Shown: positions 9,227 to 18,428, numbered from the stretch's first letter. The stretch is 64,000 nucleotides of DNA from DAMCAP01 sp032059445 (GCA_032059445.1 DAMCAP010000003.1:1-64000); one strand, 5' to 3'. Notes: generated by a model not told the origin, from the sequence alone. Numbers and translations: made by a program.

Positions 9227-9235
9227 TGCTATAAT
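9227..9235 (+). promoter_or_regulatory. extended -10 promoter of the BTAD regulator
   Basis: TGCTATAAT, an extended -10 element, ends 16 bases before the first possible GTG start (9252) of the regulator. The short distance favours the second GTG at 9267. Confidence 0.55.
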
Positions 9236-9251
9236 TAAGGAAAACCAGAGA

Positions 9252-10514
9252 GTGAGGTGCTTCTGCGTGGCGCAAAATTTACCCCCCCAGTTTGTTGATG
9301 AGGATCAGATACAAATCACGATGCTTGGCAGTTTTCAGCTTCGCTGGGGTGATCAGATTGTCAAAGACAGTGGCAGCCGTGCACGCCAACTCTGGAGTGT
9401 GTTGCAGTACCTCGTCACATTTCGCAGCAAGGATATCTCTCATGCAGAGCTGATGGAAGCACTGTGGCACGATAGCGAAACCGATAATTTTGCCAATACC
9501 CTAAAAACCTTGATTTACCGTATCCGCACCTTGCTTAAAGATTCTGACTTCCCCATGGCACAGGATTTGATCGTGTATAAGCGCGGAGTATATAGTTGGA
9601 ATAATCATATCAACACAGTGGTGGATTGTGAAGTATTTGAAGCTTTAGTAAAGCAAGCATCAAACACAAATCTAGAGTCCGATAAACGCATTGCGCTTTA
9701 TCAAGAGGCCATCGCACTGTACAAAGGAGACTTCCTCCCAAATTCGGCCTACGAGGCATGGGTGATTCCACTTTCGGCTTATTACCACAACCTCTATGTG
9801 AAGTCTGTACGCGAGACCGTTGCTCTATTAAACGAACTAGAGCGCTATGAGGAAGTTATCATGATCTGCGAGGCTGCCAATATCATCGAGCCTTTTGATG
9901 AGCCTATCCATGAAGCGCTTATCCATGGGTGGGTGATGCTGGGCAACTTCCCAAAAGCACTTGCACATTATGAATATATCACCAATCTGTTTTATCAAGA
10001 GCTGGGCGTGCGCCCCTCAAATCGCCTGCGTAGCCTCTACCGAGAGATCATCAAAACCGTCAGCCATGTAGAGACTGACATGGAGGTTATTAAGGAGGAT
10101 CTGCGCGAAACAAGCTTATCCTCTAGCTGCTATTATTGCGAATATGAGGTTTTTAAGAATATTTACCGATTAGAAGCACGCTCTTCCGCCAGAACAGGGC
10201 GAAGTACCTATCTTGCGCTGCTTACTGTGACAGCCCAAGATCATCAGCCCCCCGAGCGGGAGCTATTAAATCTCGGCATGGAAAAACTCCTTGAAACCAT
10301 CTGTGGGAGCTTACGCCGAAACGATGTGGTTTCTCGATTTAGCGCTACCCAATATGTGTTGATGCTATCATCCCTTACCTACGAAAATGGTCAGATGGTG
10401 CTGGGGCGTATTACCAATGAGTTTCAAAGACACTACCCGAGTATCCCGCTTTTGATTCATCGCAACCTGCAACCTCTCGACCCGATTGATCTACCTCTGG
10501 AAGTAGCAAGGTGA
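9252..10514 (+). CDS. SARP/BTAD-type transcriptional regulator with degenerate GGDEF-like C-terminus
   Basis: A 420-residue regulator. Residues about 15-110 form an OmpR-type winged helix (ITMLGSFQLRWGDQIV, then LMEALWHDSE). Residues about 115-275 form the bacterial transcriptional activator (BTAD) TPR domain, with FLPNSAYEAWVIPL and YQELGVRPSNRL. The last 120 residues resemble a GGDEF domain (LRRNDVVSRFSATQYVLML), but the GGDEF signature is replaced by FSATQ, so cyclase activity is not expected. GTG 9252 is the earliest start; GTG 9267, 7 bases after GAGGTG, has a better ribosome site. It is divergent from the sortase-pilus operon, which is its most likely target. Confidence 0.85.
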   Translation: MRCFCVAQNLPPQFVDEDQIQITMLGSFQLRWGDQIVKDSGSRARQLWSVLQYLVTFRSKDISHAELMEALWHDSETDNFANTLKTLIYRIRTLLKDSDFPMAQDLIVYKRGVYSWNNHINTVVDCEVFEALVKQASNTNLESDKRIALYQEAIALYKGDFLPNSAYEAWVIPLSAYYHNLYVKSVRETVALLNELERYEEVIMICEAANIIEPFDEPIHEALIHGWVMLGNFPKALAHYEYITNLFYQELGVRPSNRLRSLYREIIKTVSHVETDMEVIKEDLRETSLSSSCYYCEYEVFKNIYRLEARSSARTGRSTYLALLTVTAQDHQPPERELLNLGMEKLLETICGSLRRNDVVSRFSATQYVLMLSSLTYENGQMVLGRITNEFQRHYPSIPLLIHRNLQPLDPIDLPLEVAR

Positions 10515-10620
10515 GAGGAATATCAATGTGGTATGATGCCAGAGGTTGCCATAGCAACGGTGGGTGCTGGTAGGTCTTTAAGCAGCAGCCTCCACAAGCA
10601 ATCATATATACATAAAATAA

Positions 10621-10651
10621 ACGGCAGGCAGTGTATTTCACTGCCTGCCGT
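10621..10651. terminator. bidirectional terminator between regulator and aminopeptidase
   Basis: A perfect 13-bp inverted repeat (ACGGCAGGCAGTG and its complement) with a 5-base loop, followed by ATTTT on the plus strand and preceded by AAAATAA. It ends both convergent genes. Confidence 0.85.
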
Positions 10652-10700
10652 ATTTTCGTATCAAAGTTAAATGATAAAAAGGTCGTGAGAGAGCACTCGC

Positions 10701-12104
10701 TTATTTAACTTTATAAAAAGCGTCGAATGCTCTGTAGGTCATATAGACGTCGTTTTTGGCGACTACCTCAAAGGGTGCATGCATCGAGAGCACAGGCACA
10801 CCGATGTCGATGACATCGACTCCGAGATTTGCCACAAACTTTGCCACGGTACCGCCGCCGCCCTGATCTACCTTGCCAAGCTCACCAGTCTGCCAGATCA
10901 CTCCTGCCGCATCGAGGAAGTGACGCACATAGCCGGTAAATTCAGCATTGGCGTCGTTGGTGCCGCCCTTGCCGCCGCTACCCGTATACTTGGTGATGAC
11001 GGTGCCGTAGTTGACATAGCAGGTGTTTTTGCGCTCTGATACATCGGCAAAAGTGGGGTCAAAGGCTGCATTGACATCTGCTGACAGGCAGCGAGAGTTC
11101 ATCAGTACAGTGCGCCCAGAGATGCCGTAGGGAGCAGCCAGATCTTCGATAAAGAAGCGGAGCATATCGGAGGCTAATCCTGCATTGCCGTCAGAGCCGA
11201 CCTCTTCTTTATCGGCTAGTATCGTTACGGTGGTGTAGTTTGGCTTGGGGTTGTCGATGGCTGCAATAAGAGAGGTATAAGCGCAGACTCTGTCGTCGTG
11301 ACCGTAAGATCCGATGAAGCTGCGGTCAAGGCCTACTTCTTGCGCCTTGAAGGCTGGCACCATCATCAGCTCTGCGCTGAGGAGGTCAGCTTCAATCATA
11401 CCGTATTTTTCAAAGAGGATCGAGAGGATCGAGAGCTTAACGCGCTCGCTGGCTTTGTCATCCTTAAACATACGACCGCCGACCAGTACATTTAGCTCTT
11501 CACCGCGAATGCCCTCACGCAGCTTCCTGTCCATCTGATCTTTTGCCAGATGGGGGAGCAGGTCGGTGATGGTAAAGACAGGGTCAGTCTGGTCTTCGCC
11601 GATGGATACGCTAAAGCGGCTGCCGTCGGCCTTGATCACCACACCGTGGAGTGCAAGTGGCATGCCTGTCCACTGGTATTTCTTGATGCCGCCGTAGTAG
11701 TGGGTCTTAAACATCGCCATCTGAGCTTCTTCGTATAGCGGGCGGGGCTTAAGATCGATGCGCGGTGCATCCACATGGCTGGCTACGATATGCGTACCCA
11801 TCTGTAGGGGATGTGTGCCGATTACAGCAGCGATCAGTGCGCGGTCACGGTTGTTGTAGTAGACCTTATCACCGGGCAGGTACTTGCGGCTCGGGTCAAA
11901 GGCTACAAAGCCCGCTTTTGCCAGCAGTTTGATCGCTTCTGTTACAGATTCCCGCTCAGTTTTGGCTTTGTTTAGGTAGCATTTATAGTTTTCGCAGAAG
12001 TCAAATGCCGCTTTGATCTCTTCCTCAGTCATGCGCTCATAGGAATTTTTGGGTTCGTATGCAAGTTGCTCTTTGAGCAGCTCGCCTTTTGTTTTTTCGC
12101 TCAT
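10701..12104 (-). CDS. M18 family aminopeptidase
   Basis: A 467-residue zinc aminopeptidase of the M18 (aspartyl aminopeptidase / aminopeptidase I) family, acting in the cytoplasm on N-terminal residues of peptides. Metal-binding motifs are visible: ASHVDAPRIDLKP (His and Asp), ADKEEVGSDGNAG (the catalytic Glu pair and Asp) and VLSMHAPFEV (C-terminal His). The length equals that of clostridial M18 enzymes. The start is supported by AGGAGG 7 bases upstream. It appears to be a separate unit, 33 bp downstream of the lytic transglycosylase stop. Confidence 0.9.
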   Translation of the reverse strand: MSEKTKGELLKEQLAYEPKNSYERMTEEEIKAAFDFCENYKCYLNKAKTERESVTEAIKLLAKAGFVAFDPSRKYLPGDKVYYNNRDRALIAAVIGTHPLQMGTHIVASHVDAPRIDLKPRPLYEEAQMAMFKTHYYGGIKKYQWTGMPLALHGVVIKADGSRFSVSIGEDQTDPVFTITDLLPHLAKDQMDRKLREGIRGEELNVLVGGRMFKDDKASERVKLSILSILFEKYGMIEADLLSAELMMVPAFKAQEVGLDRSFIGSYGHDDRVCAYTSLIAAIDNPKPNYTTVTILADKEEVGSDGNAGLASDMLRFFIEDLAAPYGISGRTVLMNSRCLSADVNAAFDPTFADVSERKNTCYVNYGTVITKYTGSGGKGGTNDANAEFTGYVRHFLDAAGVIWQTGELGKVDQGGGGTVAKFVANLGVDVIDIGVPVLSMHAPFEVVAKNDVYMTYRAFDAFYKVK

Positions 12105-12137
12105 GATGTCCTCCTAATTATAAAAATTCAGAGATTT

Positions 12138-12698
12138 TTAGTTTAACCGATAGGTGCGCCGATAGATTTCCTGCACTTTAAGCACTTGGGGTACATACCA
12201 GGCGGTATCTCTAAATGGTATGTTGTCGATTTTTTCGCCGTCGCTGCTGTAGCTTAGATCAGAGAGCCATTTTTTGACGTTTCCCCAGCCAGCGTGGTAG
12301 GCGGCAAGGGCAACCTCGTCGCTCTTAAATTCTTCTTTGAGCAGTGAGAGGATGAAGGTACCGTATTTGATATTGACTGTGGGGTCAAAGAGATCTTCAT
12401 AAGTGGTGTTGTCGTCTTTCATACGCCATTTTGCCCACTCAAAGGTGTCGTTTGTAATCTGCATCAGCCCCCTTGCGCCGATACTAGATACCGCAGCCGG
12501 TCGGAACCGACTTTCGGTATAGATCACTGCAAAGGTAAGGCTTGGCTCCAGACCATGTTCCTTGCTGTAGGTGAGCACTTCGTCTTGGTATTTGGCAGGG
12601 TAGGCAGTGCGGTAATAGAGCCCGATCCCAAACCATGCAAGCCCGACTGCAAGCCCTATACAAATGATTACCGCAGCCAGACGCTTTAATACAGGCAA
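12138..12698 (-). CDS. lytic transglycosylase (SLT domain)
   Basis: A 186-residue membrane-anchored muramidase. A transmembrane helix (VIICIGLAVGLAWFGIGL) precedes an SLT domain with catalytic Glu in IYTESRF, then GLMQIT and AAYHAGWGNV. These enzymes cleave peptidoglycan glycan strands to anhydromuropeptides. I chose TTG 12698, 8 bases after GGGGAGG and 20 bp after the coaE stop; an upstream in-frame start at 12734 would overlap coaE and has no ribosome site. It is the last gene of the prfA-tsaC-coaE operon. The linkage with coaE recurs in Clostridia, to my memory. Confidence 0.88.
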   Translation of the reverse strand: MPVLKRLAAVIICIGLAVGLAWFGIGLYYRTAYPAKYQDEVLTYSKEHGLEPSLTFAVIYTESRFRPAAVSSIGARGLMQITNDTFEWAKWRMKDDNTTYEDLFDPTVNIKYGTFILSLLKEEFKSDEVALAAYHAGWGNVKKWLSDLSYSSDGEKIDNIPFRDTAWYVPQVLKVQEIYRRTYRLN

Positions 12699-12717
12699 AT
12701 GCTTACACCTCCCCCGC

Positions 12718-13342
12718 TTATAGTATGCTGCCAATACTGGTAAATATCTTAATAATCCGCTCTTTTAGATCTTCGGGGCCTTTGTCGTTGACAATGACGA
12801 AGTTGGAGCGACTTATGTAATAGCTATCAGGTTGCTGGGCGGTGACTCTTGCCCTTGCTTGATCATCGGTGAGCCTGTCGCGGATGACAATGCGGTTTAG
12901 GCGCACTGTTTCGGGGGCGATGATGGAGATCACAGCATCACAAAACCTGCTGCATCCGCTCTCAAATAGGGTTGGAGCGTCGAGGACTACCAGCTTATGT
13001 ACACCTTCTTGCTCTAGCTCCTCGATGCGGCCGGTGATCTCATGGGTAATGTAGGGGAAGGTGATCTGATTTAAGCGGATCAGCTTTTCGGGGTTGTTAA
13101 AAACAATAGAACCAAGCTTCGGGCGGTTGAGGGTGCCGTCAGCGTTTAATATGATGATAGAAAACTCCAGCGCCNNNNNNNNNNGCCAGATCCGCAAGAC
13201 ATTGCTGCCCCTCAGAAACCACCTCTCGGGCGATTTTGTCTGCATCAATGACGGGGTAACCCATCTGACGGATGGTATCGCAGGCAGAGGTTTTTCCTGC
13301 GCCTGTCTGACCGGTAATTCCGATTACTTTGATCTTTTTCAT
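12718..13342 (-). CDS. coaE: dephospho-CoA kinase, interrupted by an assembly gap
   Basis: Dephospho-CoA kinase catalyses the last step of CoA synthesis, ATP-dependent phosphorylation of the ribose 3'-OH. The N-terminal piece has the P-loop GITGQTGAGKTS and VIDADKIAREV. The C-terminal piece has NADGTLNRPKLG, VVLDAPTLFESG and the lid IRDRLTDDQARARV. The ten N at 13175-13184 stand for an unknown length. The frames on the two sides do not match across exactly ten bases, so the real gap is another length, only a few codons when compared with the family. The ATG overlaps the tsaC stop by four bases (ATGA), so translation is likely coupled. Confidence 0.88.
13175..13184. other. assembly gap (10 N) in coaE
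   Basis: Ten N. Reading frames on either side show that the true length is not ten bases. Confidence 0.95.
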
Positions 13343-14364
13343 AGACTGATTACCTCAAATCCCGCTGCGCGCAGCATACGGTTATATACACCAAGCCCTA
13401 CACCGCTCTGGTCGGGCTTGCGGGCGTAGACGATCCTCGCCCCCAGCGCGTCAAGTAAGCGCAGACTGCCAAAAAGCCCCTTTGCCTGTGAGAGGCTGTC
13501 TTCCTCAGTGCCATACACCACATAGGGTCGGGGGCAGGAGGAGGCATCCTCGGCAAAGATTAAGGCATAAGCGTCGGAGTCGGTGCTCTCTAAAAAGCGA
13601 TTAAAGGCAGCACGCTCACCCTCTACGATTATAACCTTGGCCTTGGGGGAATAGTGTCGATATTTCATCCCGGGGGATTGGGGGGCTTCGTCGTGATCTA
13701 AGGGGGAGGTTGCCGTATGAGAGACCGCTACCTCCTTACCAAGTGCAGCAGAAATCTGCTGGGGGGTGATGGCACCTGGGCGCAGTACGATGGGCTGCTC
13801 TACCAGTGAGACTACAGTAGACTCAATGCCTACCTCGCAGCTACCGCCATCGATTATGAGGGGAATCTTACCTGAGAGATCCTCAACACAGTGCGCTGCC
13901 TCGGTGGGGGAAGGGCTGCCCGATAGATTGGCAGAGGGCCCTGCTAAAGGGACGCCCGCAGCTTCGATGATGGCCAGTGCTGCCTTGTGGCTGGGCATAC
14001 GCACGCCTACGGTATCGAGCCCCGCACTGGTAACGGCGGGGACGAGCTCGCTTTTTGGCAGGATGATGGTCAAAGGCCCGGGCCAAAACTCCTTTGCAAG
14101 GGTCAGGGCATCCTCTGGGAGCCTTGATACGAGAGTTTTCCACATTTCCACACTGCTGATGTGGACAATTAAAGGATTATCCTGCGGTCTGCCTTTAACT
14201 GCAAAAATTTTGGGTACTGCAATCGGATCAAGGGCATTGGCGGCAAGACCATATACCGTCTCGGTAGGAATCGCAACCAATTCCCCCTGCCGCAGCAGCT
14301 GACCTGCCAGCTCGATCCCCTCGGGGAGGGCGGCAGATAAGACTTTAGTTTCCACGGCATTCAC
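13339..14364 (-). CDS. tsaC: threonylcarbamoyl-AMP synthase (Sua5/TsaC)
   Basis: A 341-residue Sua5-type enzyme. It makes threonylcarbamoyl-AMP from Thr, bicarbonate and ATP for the t6A37 modification of ANN-decoding tRNAs. The YrdC domain (residues about 18-205) has IPTETVYGLAANA, KGRPQDNPLIVH, GPSANLSGSPSPT and LRPGAIT. A Sua5-specific C-terminal domain follows (SPGMKYRHYSPKA, about residues 230-341). The length therefore fits Sua5 rather than short TsaC. It starts at GTG 14364, directly after the prfA stop, and overlaps coaE by 4 bases. Confidence 0.93.
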   Translation of the reverse strand: MNAVETKVLSAALPEGIELAGQLLRQGELVAIPTETVYGLAANALDPIAVPKIFAVKGRPQDNPLIVHISSVEMWKTLVSRLPEDALTLAKEFWPGPLTIILPKSELVPAVTSAGLDTVGVRMPSHKAALAIIEAAGVPLAGPSANLSGSPSPTEAAHCVEDLSGKIPLIIDGGSCEVGIESTVVSLVEQPIVLRPGAITPQQISAALGKEVAVSHTATSPLDHDEAPQSPGMKYRHYSPKAKVIIVEGERAAFNRFLESTDSDAYALIFAEDASSCPRPYVVYGTEEDSLSQAKGLFGSLRLLDALGARIVYARKPDQSGVGLGVYNRMLRAAGFEVISL

Positions 14365-15438
14365 CTATTCGTTGGAGGAGCGCAGCTTCTCCGCCTGATC
14401 ATGGGTGATCAGAGCGTCTAAGAGCTCATCGATGTCACCGTTTAGCACCTGCTCCATACGATAGAGGGTCAGGCCGATACGATGGTCGGTGATGCGCCCC
14501 TGAGGGTAGTTATAGGTACGGATACGCTCAGAGCGGTCGCCGCTACCTACCTGGCTTTTACGGTCGGAGGCGATGGCTGCCTGCTGCTCCTGTAATTGCT
14601 TCTCATAGAGCTTGGAGCGCAGGATCTTCATGGCCTTGTCCTTATTTTTGTGCTGGCTGCGCTCGTCCTGACACTCTACCACGGTGCCGGTAGGCAGGTG
14701 GGTGATACGGATGGCAGACTCAGTCTTGTTGACGTGCTGACCACCTGCACCGCCTGCGCGGAAGGTGTCGATCTGTAGGTCACCTATATTGATTTCAATT
14801 TCTACATCCTCTACCTCTGGCAGTACTGCTACGGTTACAGTAGAGGTGTGGATTCTACCCGAAGCTTCGGTGTCGGGCACACGCTGCACACGATGCACAC
14901 CACTCTCAAACTTCATGCGGGAATACGCGCCGTCACCCTCGATGGCGAAGCTGATTTCTTTATAGCCGCCAAGCTCGGTCTGATTGGCGTTTAGTATTTC
15001 GCTCTTCCAGCCTCTGCCATCGGCATACATGGAGTACATACGATAGAGAGTGTTGGCAAAAAGAGCAGCCTCATCGCCACCGGCACCGCCTCTGATTTCG
15101 ATGATGACCGACTTATCGTCATCGGGGTCCTTAGGCAGCAGCAGGATCTTTAGCTCCTCCGAGTAGGTTTCCATCTGCTTCTGGCTATCGAGGTACTGCT
15201 CCTCCACGATTTCTTTGAAGTCGCGGTCAAGACCGCCCTCGTCGAGCATCATCTTTGCTTCTTCGTGGGCTTCCTTTGCCTTCATATACTCTCTGTATTT
15301 TTCGATGATAGGGGTCAGTGACTTATATTCCTTCATCAGCGATTTATAGTTGTCGGTATCGTTGATTACAGTCGGCTCCATCAGCCGTCTGTTGATCTCC
15401 TCATAACGCTCTTCAGCAGATCTCAATTTATCTAGCAT
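14365..15438 (-). CDS. prfA: peptide chain release factor 1
   Basis: RF1 recognises UAA and UAG stop codons and releases the nascent peptide. The 357-residue length is normal. The GGQ loop reads RAGGAGGQHVNKTESAIR, and the stop-recognition region ends in VQRVPDTEASGRIHTS, where the PDTEAS part plays the PxT role of RF1. The start lies after AGGAGG. It leads the prfA-tsaC-coaE-lytic transglycosylase operon. The usual partner prmC, which methylates the GGQ glutamine, is not next to it and is not seen in the window. Confidence 0.95.
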   Translation of the reverse strand: MLDKLRSAEERYEEINRRLMEPTVINDTDNYKSLMKEYKSLTPIIEKYREYMKAKEAHEEAKMMLDEGGLDRDFKEIVEEQYLDSQKQMETYSEELKILLLPKDPDDDKSVIIEIRGGAGGDEAALFANTLYRMYSMYADGRGWKSEILNANQTELGGYKEISFAIEGDGAYSRMKFESGVHRVQRVPDTEASGRIHTSTVTVAVLPEVEDVEIEINIGDLQIDTFRAGGAGGQHVNKTESAIRITHLPTGTVVECQDERSQHKNKDKAMKILRSKLYEKQLQEQQAAIASDRKSQVGSGDRSERIRTYNYPQGRITDHRIGLTLYRMEQVLNGDIDELLDALITHDQAEKLRSSNE

Positions 15439-15961
15439 AGTTCCTCCTAAGTTTGTGTTTATAGTAAAGTATCATAGTTGAGGATACAGCGCCCTTACGT
15501 AAAAATAGGCGCAACAAGGCCTTTAAGTACTTAATTATACCAGATTTCATATACTTATAGCAATATTATTTCTGAAATTTTAGATGAATAATCCGACCAT
15601 GCCGAGAGTATACATACTATTGTCAGTCCGGAAAGCGCTGCGCTTTTTATTGTGGAATATTGTATCAAAAGTGGGGCTTTGACCCCTTTGCCTGCCGTAA
15701 TATCCAGCATTTAAGCGACGCACACAGCACAATAGACGTCACTTTGATTAAAGAAAAACGGTGGCTTGGCATTTAGGGGCGATCTAAAAACTCCAAAATT
15801 TTGGTCATCTATTGCAAAAGTCGCTTTTTTAGTCGGAAATACCGGGAGTACATCCTGTATTCCTGTAGTTTTATCCCTGTATCTTTCTTTTGCAGCCAAA
15901 ATACCCGTCGTATATCGGTTTTTAGAAATGCCCTAATCGTAATCATAAAGGAGGCAGACAA
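15439..15961. other. 523-bp divergent intergenic region, no gene seen
   Basis: This separates prfA (minus) from the S1-domain gene (plus) and must hold both promoters. I see no convincing -35/-10 pair and no conserved structured RNA. A short minus frame at 15711-15899 has no ribosome site or recognisable sequence. A strong AAGGAGG at 15949-15955 belongs to the S1-domain gene. Confidence 0.6.
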
Positions 15962-16882
15962 ATGATAAAGTTTTATCCCGAGGGACAGTTGATCGGCAGC
16001 AGCTCCAATACCCAGATCATCTCCTCGCTACACTTATTGGCTGAGGCCATGGAGAATAAGACCATCTTAGAGGGCAGAGCCATACTGTGTGATGCCGACC
16101 ACAACCTGACTGTAGAGCTGGGCAATCTCAGGGGCATTATTCCCCGCAATGAAGGGGCAATGGGCATAGAGGAAGGCACCACCCGAGATATTGCAATTAT
16201 CTCTAGGGTCAATAAGCCGGTCTGCTTTGTGGTGGTAGGCTTTGAGCGTAAGGGGAGCGCTGTTACGCCGATTCTTTCGCGGCGACAGGCACAGCAGCTC
16301 TGTACCAATCAATACATATCTGCTCTGACAGTTGGCGATGTGATCAGCGGGCGGATCACCCACATGGAGCCTTTTGGCTGCTTTGTGGATATCGGCTGTG
16401 GCATACCCTCACTGCTGCCCATCGACAGCATCTCCATTTCACGGATCTCTCACCCCAAAGATCGATTTGTGATTGGTCAAAGCATCTGTGGTGTGGTCAA
16501 ATCCATTGAAAACGGCAGAATCTGCCTCTCTCATAAAGAGCTGCTGGGCAACTGGCAGCAAAACGCCGATTTGTTTTCTCCCGGGCAGACGGTGGCGGGA
16601 ATTGTGCGCTCTGTGGAGAACTACGGTGTATTTGTAGAGCTTGCCCCCAATCTGGCTGGTCTGGCGGAGCCAAAAGATGGAGTCCGCCCCGGTCAGCACG
16701 CTAGTGTATACATCAAGAGCCTGCTCCCCGAAAAAATGAAGGTGAAGCTGATTATTATCGACAGCTTTGATGCTTGTTATCCACCTAACCCTATTACATA
16801 TTTCCATACACAGGATCATATCAACCATTGGCAGTACTCTCCCCCCGAGTGCCCGAGGGTCCTTGAGAGCCATTTTGAATAA
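15962..16882 (+). CDS. S1 RNA-binding domain protein
   Basis: A 306-residue protein with two clear S1 OB-fold domains: about 106-178 (GDVISGRITHMEPFGCFVDI) and about 187-250 (GQTVAGIVRSVENYGVFVEL). An N-terminal region resembles a degenerate S1 unit (LEGRAILCDADHNLTVELG). It resembles the clostridial short homologues of ribosomal protein S1, which bind mRNA. Ribosomal S1 itself usually has four to six repeats, so a specific role in translation is uncertain. It starts 6 bases after AAGGAGG and is a single-gene unit with its own terminator. Confidence 0.85.
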   Translation: MIKFYPEGQLIGSSSNTQIISSLHLLAEAMENKTILEGRAILCDADHNLTVELGNLRGIIPRNEGAMGIEEGTTRDIAIISRVNKPVCFVVVGFERKGSAVTPILSRRQAQQLCTNQYISALTVGDVISGRITHMEPFGCFVDIGCGIPSLLPIDSISISRISHPKDRFVIGQSICGVVKSIENGRICLSHKELLGNWQQNADLFSPGQTVAGIVRSVENYGVFVELAPNLAGLAEPKDGVRPGQHASVYIKSLLPEKMKVKLIIIDSFDACYPPNPITYFHTQDHINHWQYSPPECPRVLESHFE

Positions 16883-16894
16883 TTCTACACAAAA

Positions 16895-16928
16895 ACCTGC
16901 CGTTCTTATTGAGCGGCAGGTTTTATTT
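16895..16928 (+). terminator. terminator after the S1-domain gene
   Basis: The inverted repeat AACCTGCCG...CGGCAGGTT is followed by TTATTTAT just after the S1-domain stop codon. It can also end transcription arriving from the minus strand. Confidence 0.75.
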
Positions 16929-17002
16929 ATAGCGAGGTAGAGTTTTGAGTGTGGTAGCCATGCTGTGGCAGAAAGGGAGGGGCTATATCCGATTGGGATT
17001 GG

Positions 17003-17095
17003 AGCTTTAAGCTTCTGTTTGCACCTGTGCCTTGGCATTGCGGATCGACCACCAAAGGACGGTAGCAATAACCGAAACACCACCAAAGAGGGCAA
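17003..17095 (-). pseudogene. duplicated 3' tail of the EamA transporter gene
   Basis: This 93-bp segment matches 17112-17204 with 8 mismatches at an offset of 109 bp. Read on the minus strand it encodes a near copy of the transporter C-terminus (GGVSVIATVLWWSIRNAKAQ, where the real gene has GGVLVIVTVLWWSIRNAKAQ) and ends at the same stop position. A short flank (GATTGGGATTG against GATTAGGGATTG) also repeats. It has no start of its own and lies just beyond the gene stop, so it is a remnant of a tandem duplication or a replaced tail. Confidence 0.75.
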
Positions 17096-17115
17096 TTTGA
17101 TTAGGGATTGTAGCT

Positions 17116-17979
17116 TTAAGCTTCGGTCGAGACCTGTGCCTTGGCATTGCGGATCGACCACCAAAGGACGGTAACAATGACCAAAACACCACCAAAGAGG
17201 GCAAGCACACCGGGGATCTCGCCCACTGCCAAAGCTACCCATACAGGGCTGGCGACCGGCTCGATCATACCGACAATAGAGCAGGTGAGGGGCGGGCAAC
17301 GGCGGATGGCCATTGAAAATAGCGCGTAGGGGATACCCAGCTGGAAGATACCCAAAAGAAGCATGATGAGGATGTTTTCGGGCTTAGGGTCAGGTGTGTT
17401 GGTAAAGAGGAAGGGGAAGCCGATTAAGCTGGTAATCAGATGCCCAATCAGCACGCCAGTCATAGCAGAGCTTTGGTCGGGCGCTTTGGCAGCGCAGACA
17501 TAAGCCGCAGCCAGGCATACGGCAGAGCTGAGTGCCAAGAGGTTGCCCACGCTGTTGCCCGGGCTTAGATCATCAAAAAAGAACAGCGTAATGCCCAGCA
17601 TACAAAGAGCCATGACACCTACATCAAAACGGCGCACCTTCTGCTTGTAGATCAGCATCATAATCAGCATGATAAAGACCGGATTGGCCGATTGGATGAC
17701 GATTGCATTGGCGGCTGTGGTCATTTTATTGGATACCACGAAAAAAGATGTGGACAGCCCCAGAAATCCCCCCGAAAGCAAAGCAAGGCGGTTAAAGTTG
17801 ATCTTTGTTTTGGAGTATCGCATCACTCCATAGAGCACCAGCGCGGCAATCATGCTTCGGATAGAGGAAATCACCAGTGGGTGCCAGGGCAGCAGCTTGA
17901 TCAGCACACCGCCCGTACTCCACATCAGTGCAGAGGCGATCATCAATACTGTACCGTTAGTTGTTTTTAAATTTGGCAT
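17116..17979 (-). CDS. EamA/DMT family transporter
   Basis: A 287-residue inner-membrane protein with ten predicted hydrophobic helices in two EamA repeats. The first begins LMIASALMWSTGGVLIKLLPWHP and the second begins LLALSSAVCLAAAYVCAAK. Members of the drug/metabolite transporter superfamily export amino acids, sugars or other small molecules; the substrate cannot be read from sequence. ATG 17979 is 5 bases after GGAG and is preferred over the in-frame start at 18024. Its last 31 codons are duplicated just downstream. Confidence 0.88.
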   Translation of the reverse strand: MPNLKTTNGTVLMIASALMWSTGGVLIKLLPWHPLVISSIRSMIAALVLYGVMRYSKTKINFNRLALLSGGFLGLSTSFFVVSNKMTTAANAIVIQSANPVFIMLIMMLIYKQKVRRFDVGVMALCMLGITLFFFDDLSPGNSVGNLLALSSAVCLAAAYVCAAKAPDQSSAMTGVLIGHLITSLIGFPFLFTNTPDPKPENILIMLLLGIFQLGIPYALFSMAIRRCPPLTCSIVGMIEPVASPVWVALAVGEIPGVLALFGGVLVIVTVLWWSIRNAKAQVSTEA

Positions 17980-18428
17980 ACATACTCCATTCTGCCAGAG
18001 ATGGCGCTCATTTACCGGTGGCAAATGCAGTTATAATTTTGGTTTATATAATAAACCTGTATACTGACACTGATTGTACATGATTTCTCGCGATGGATCA
18101 ATAGTCTGGTGAGAAATCAATGATATTTTGTAACAAAGAGCCTGCTAAAGCAATAACGCATGAAGATTTACCCTTTGCTTTGTAGGATCTTATCATACCA
18201 TACAAACATTTTTATGAAATTTGCTTATACCCTTTTTTTTTGAGGTTCCATGGTTTATAATGAAGTTTAGCATAAATCAGGTATTTTCTTTAGAAAATCT
18301 TCNNNNNNNNNNTAAATCGGTCATTTAGACAAACAATACCACCTAAGGAACCGATCTGGGCTGTTAATTTAGCCCATTGCCCTAGGCAGCGCAGGACTAT
18401 TACTTTAATCAACAACGGAGCGTATAAA
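17980..18428. other. 449-bp intergenic region with assembly gap
   Basis: A divergent region between the EamA transporter and the MBOAT operon. It contains ten N (18303-18312). A small GGGCT...AGCCC dyad lies at 18358-18375, and a TATAAT sits at 18256 without a good -35. Nothing else is recognisable. Confidence 0.55.
18303..18312. other. assembly gap (10 N), intergenic
   Basis: Ten N in non-coding sequence upstream of the MBOAT operon. The true length is unknown. Confidence 0.95.

Noticed and set aside
15711..15899. 62-codon minus frame upstream of prfA
   Set aside because: No ribosome site, no recognisable sequence, and composition unlike neighbouring genes.
16439..17299. 286-codon minus frame over the S1-domain gene and the transporter tail
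   Set aside because: It overlaps two well-supported genes, has low-quality composition and crosses the S1-domain terminator.
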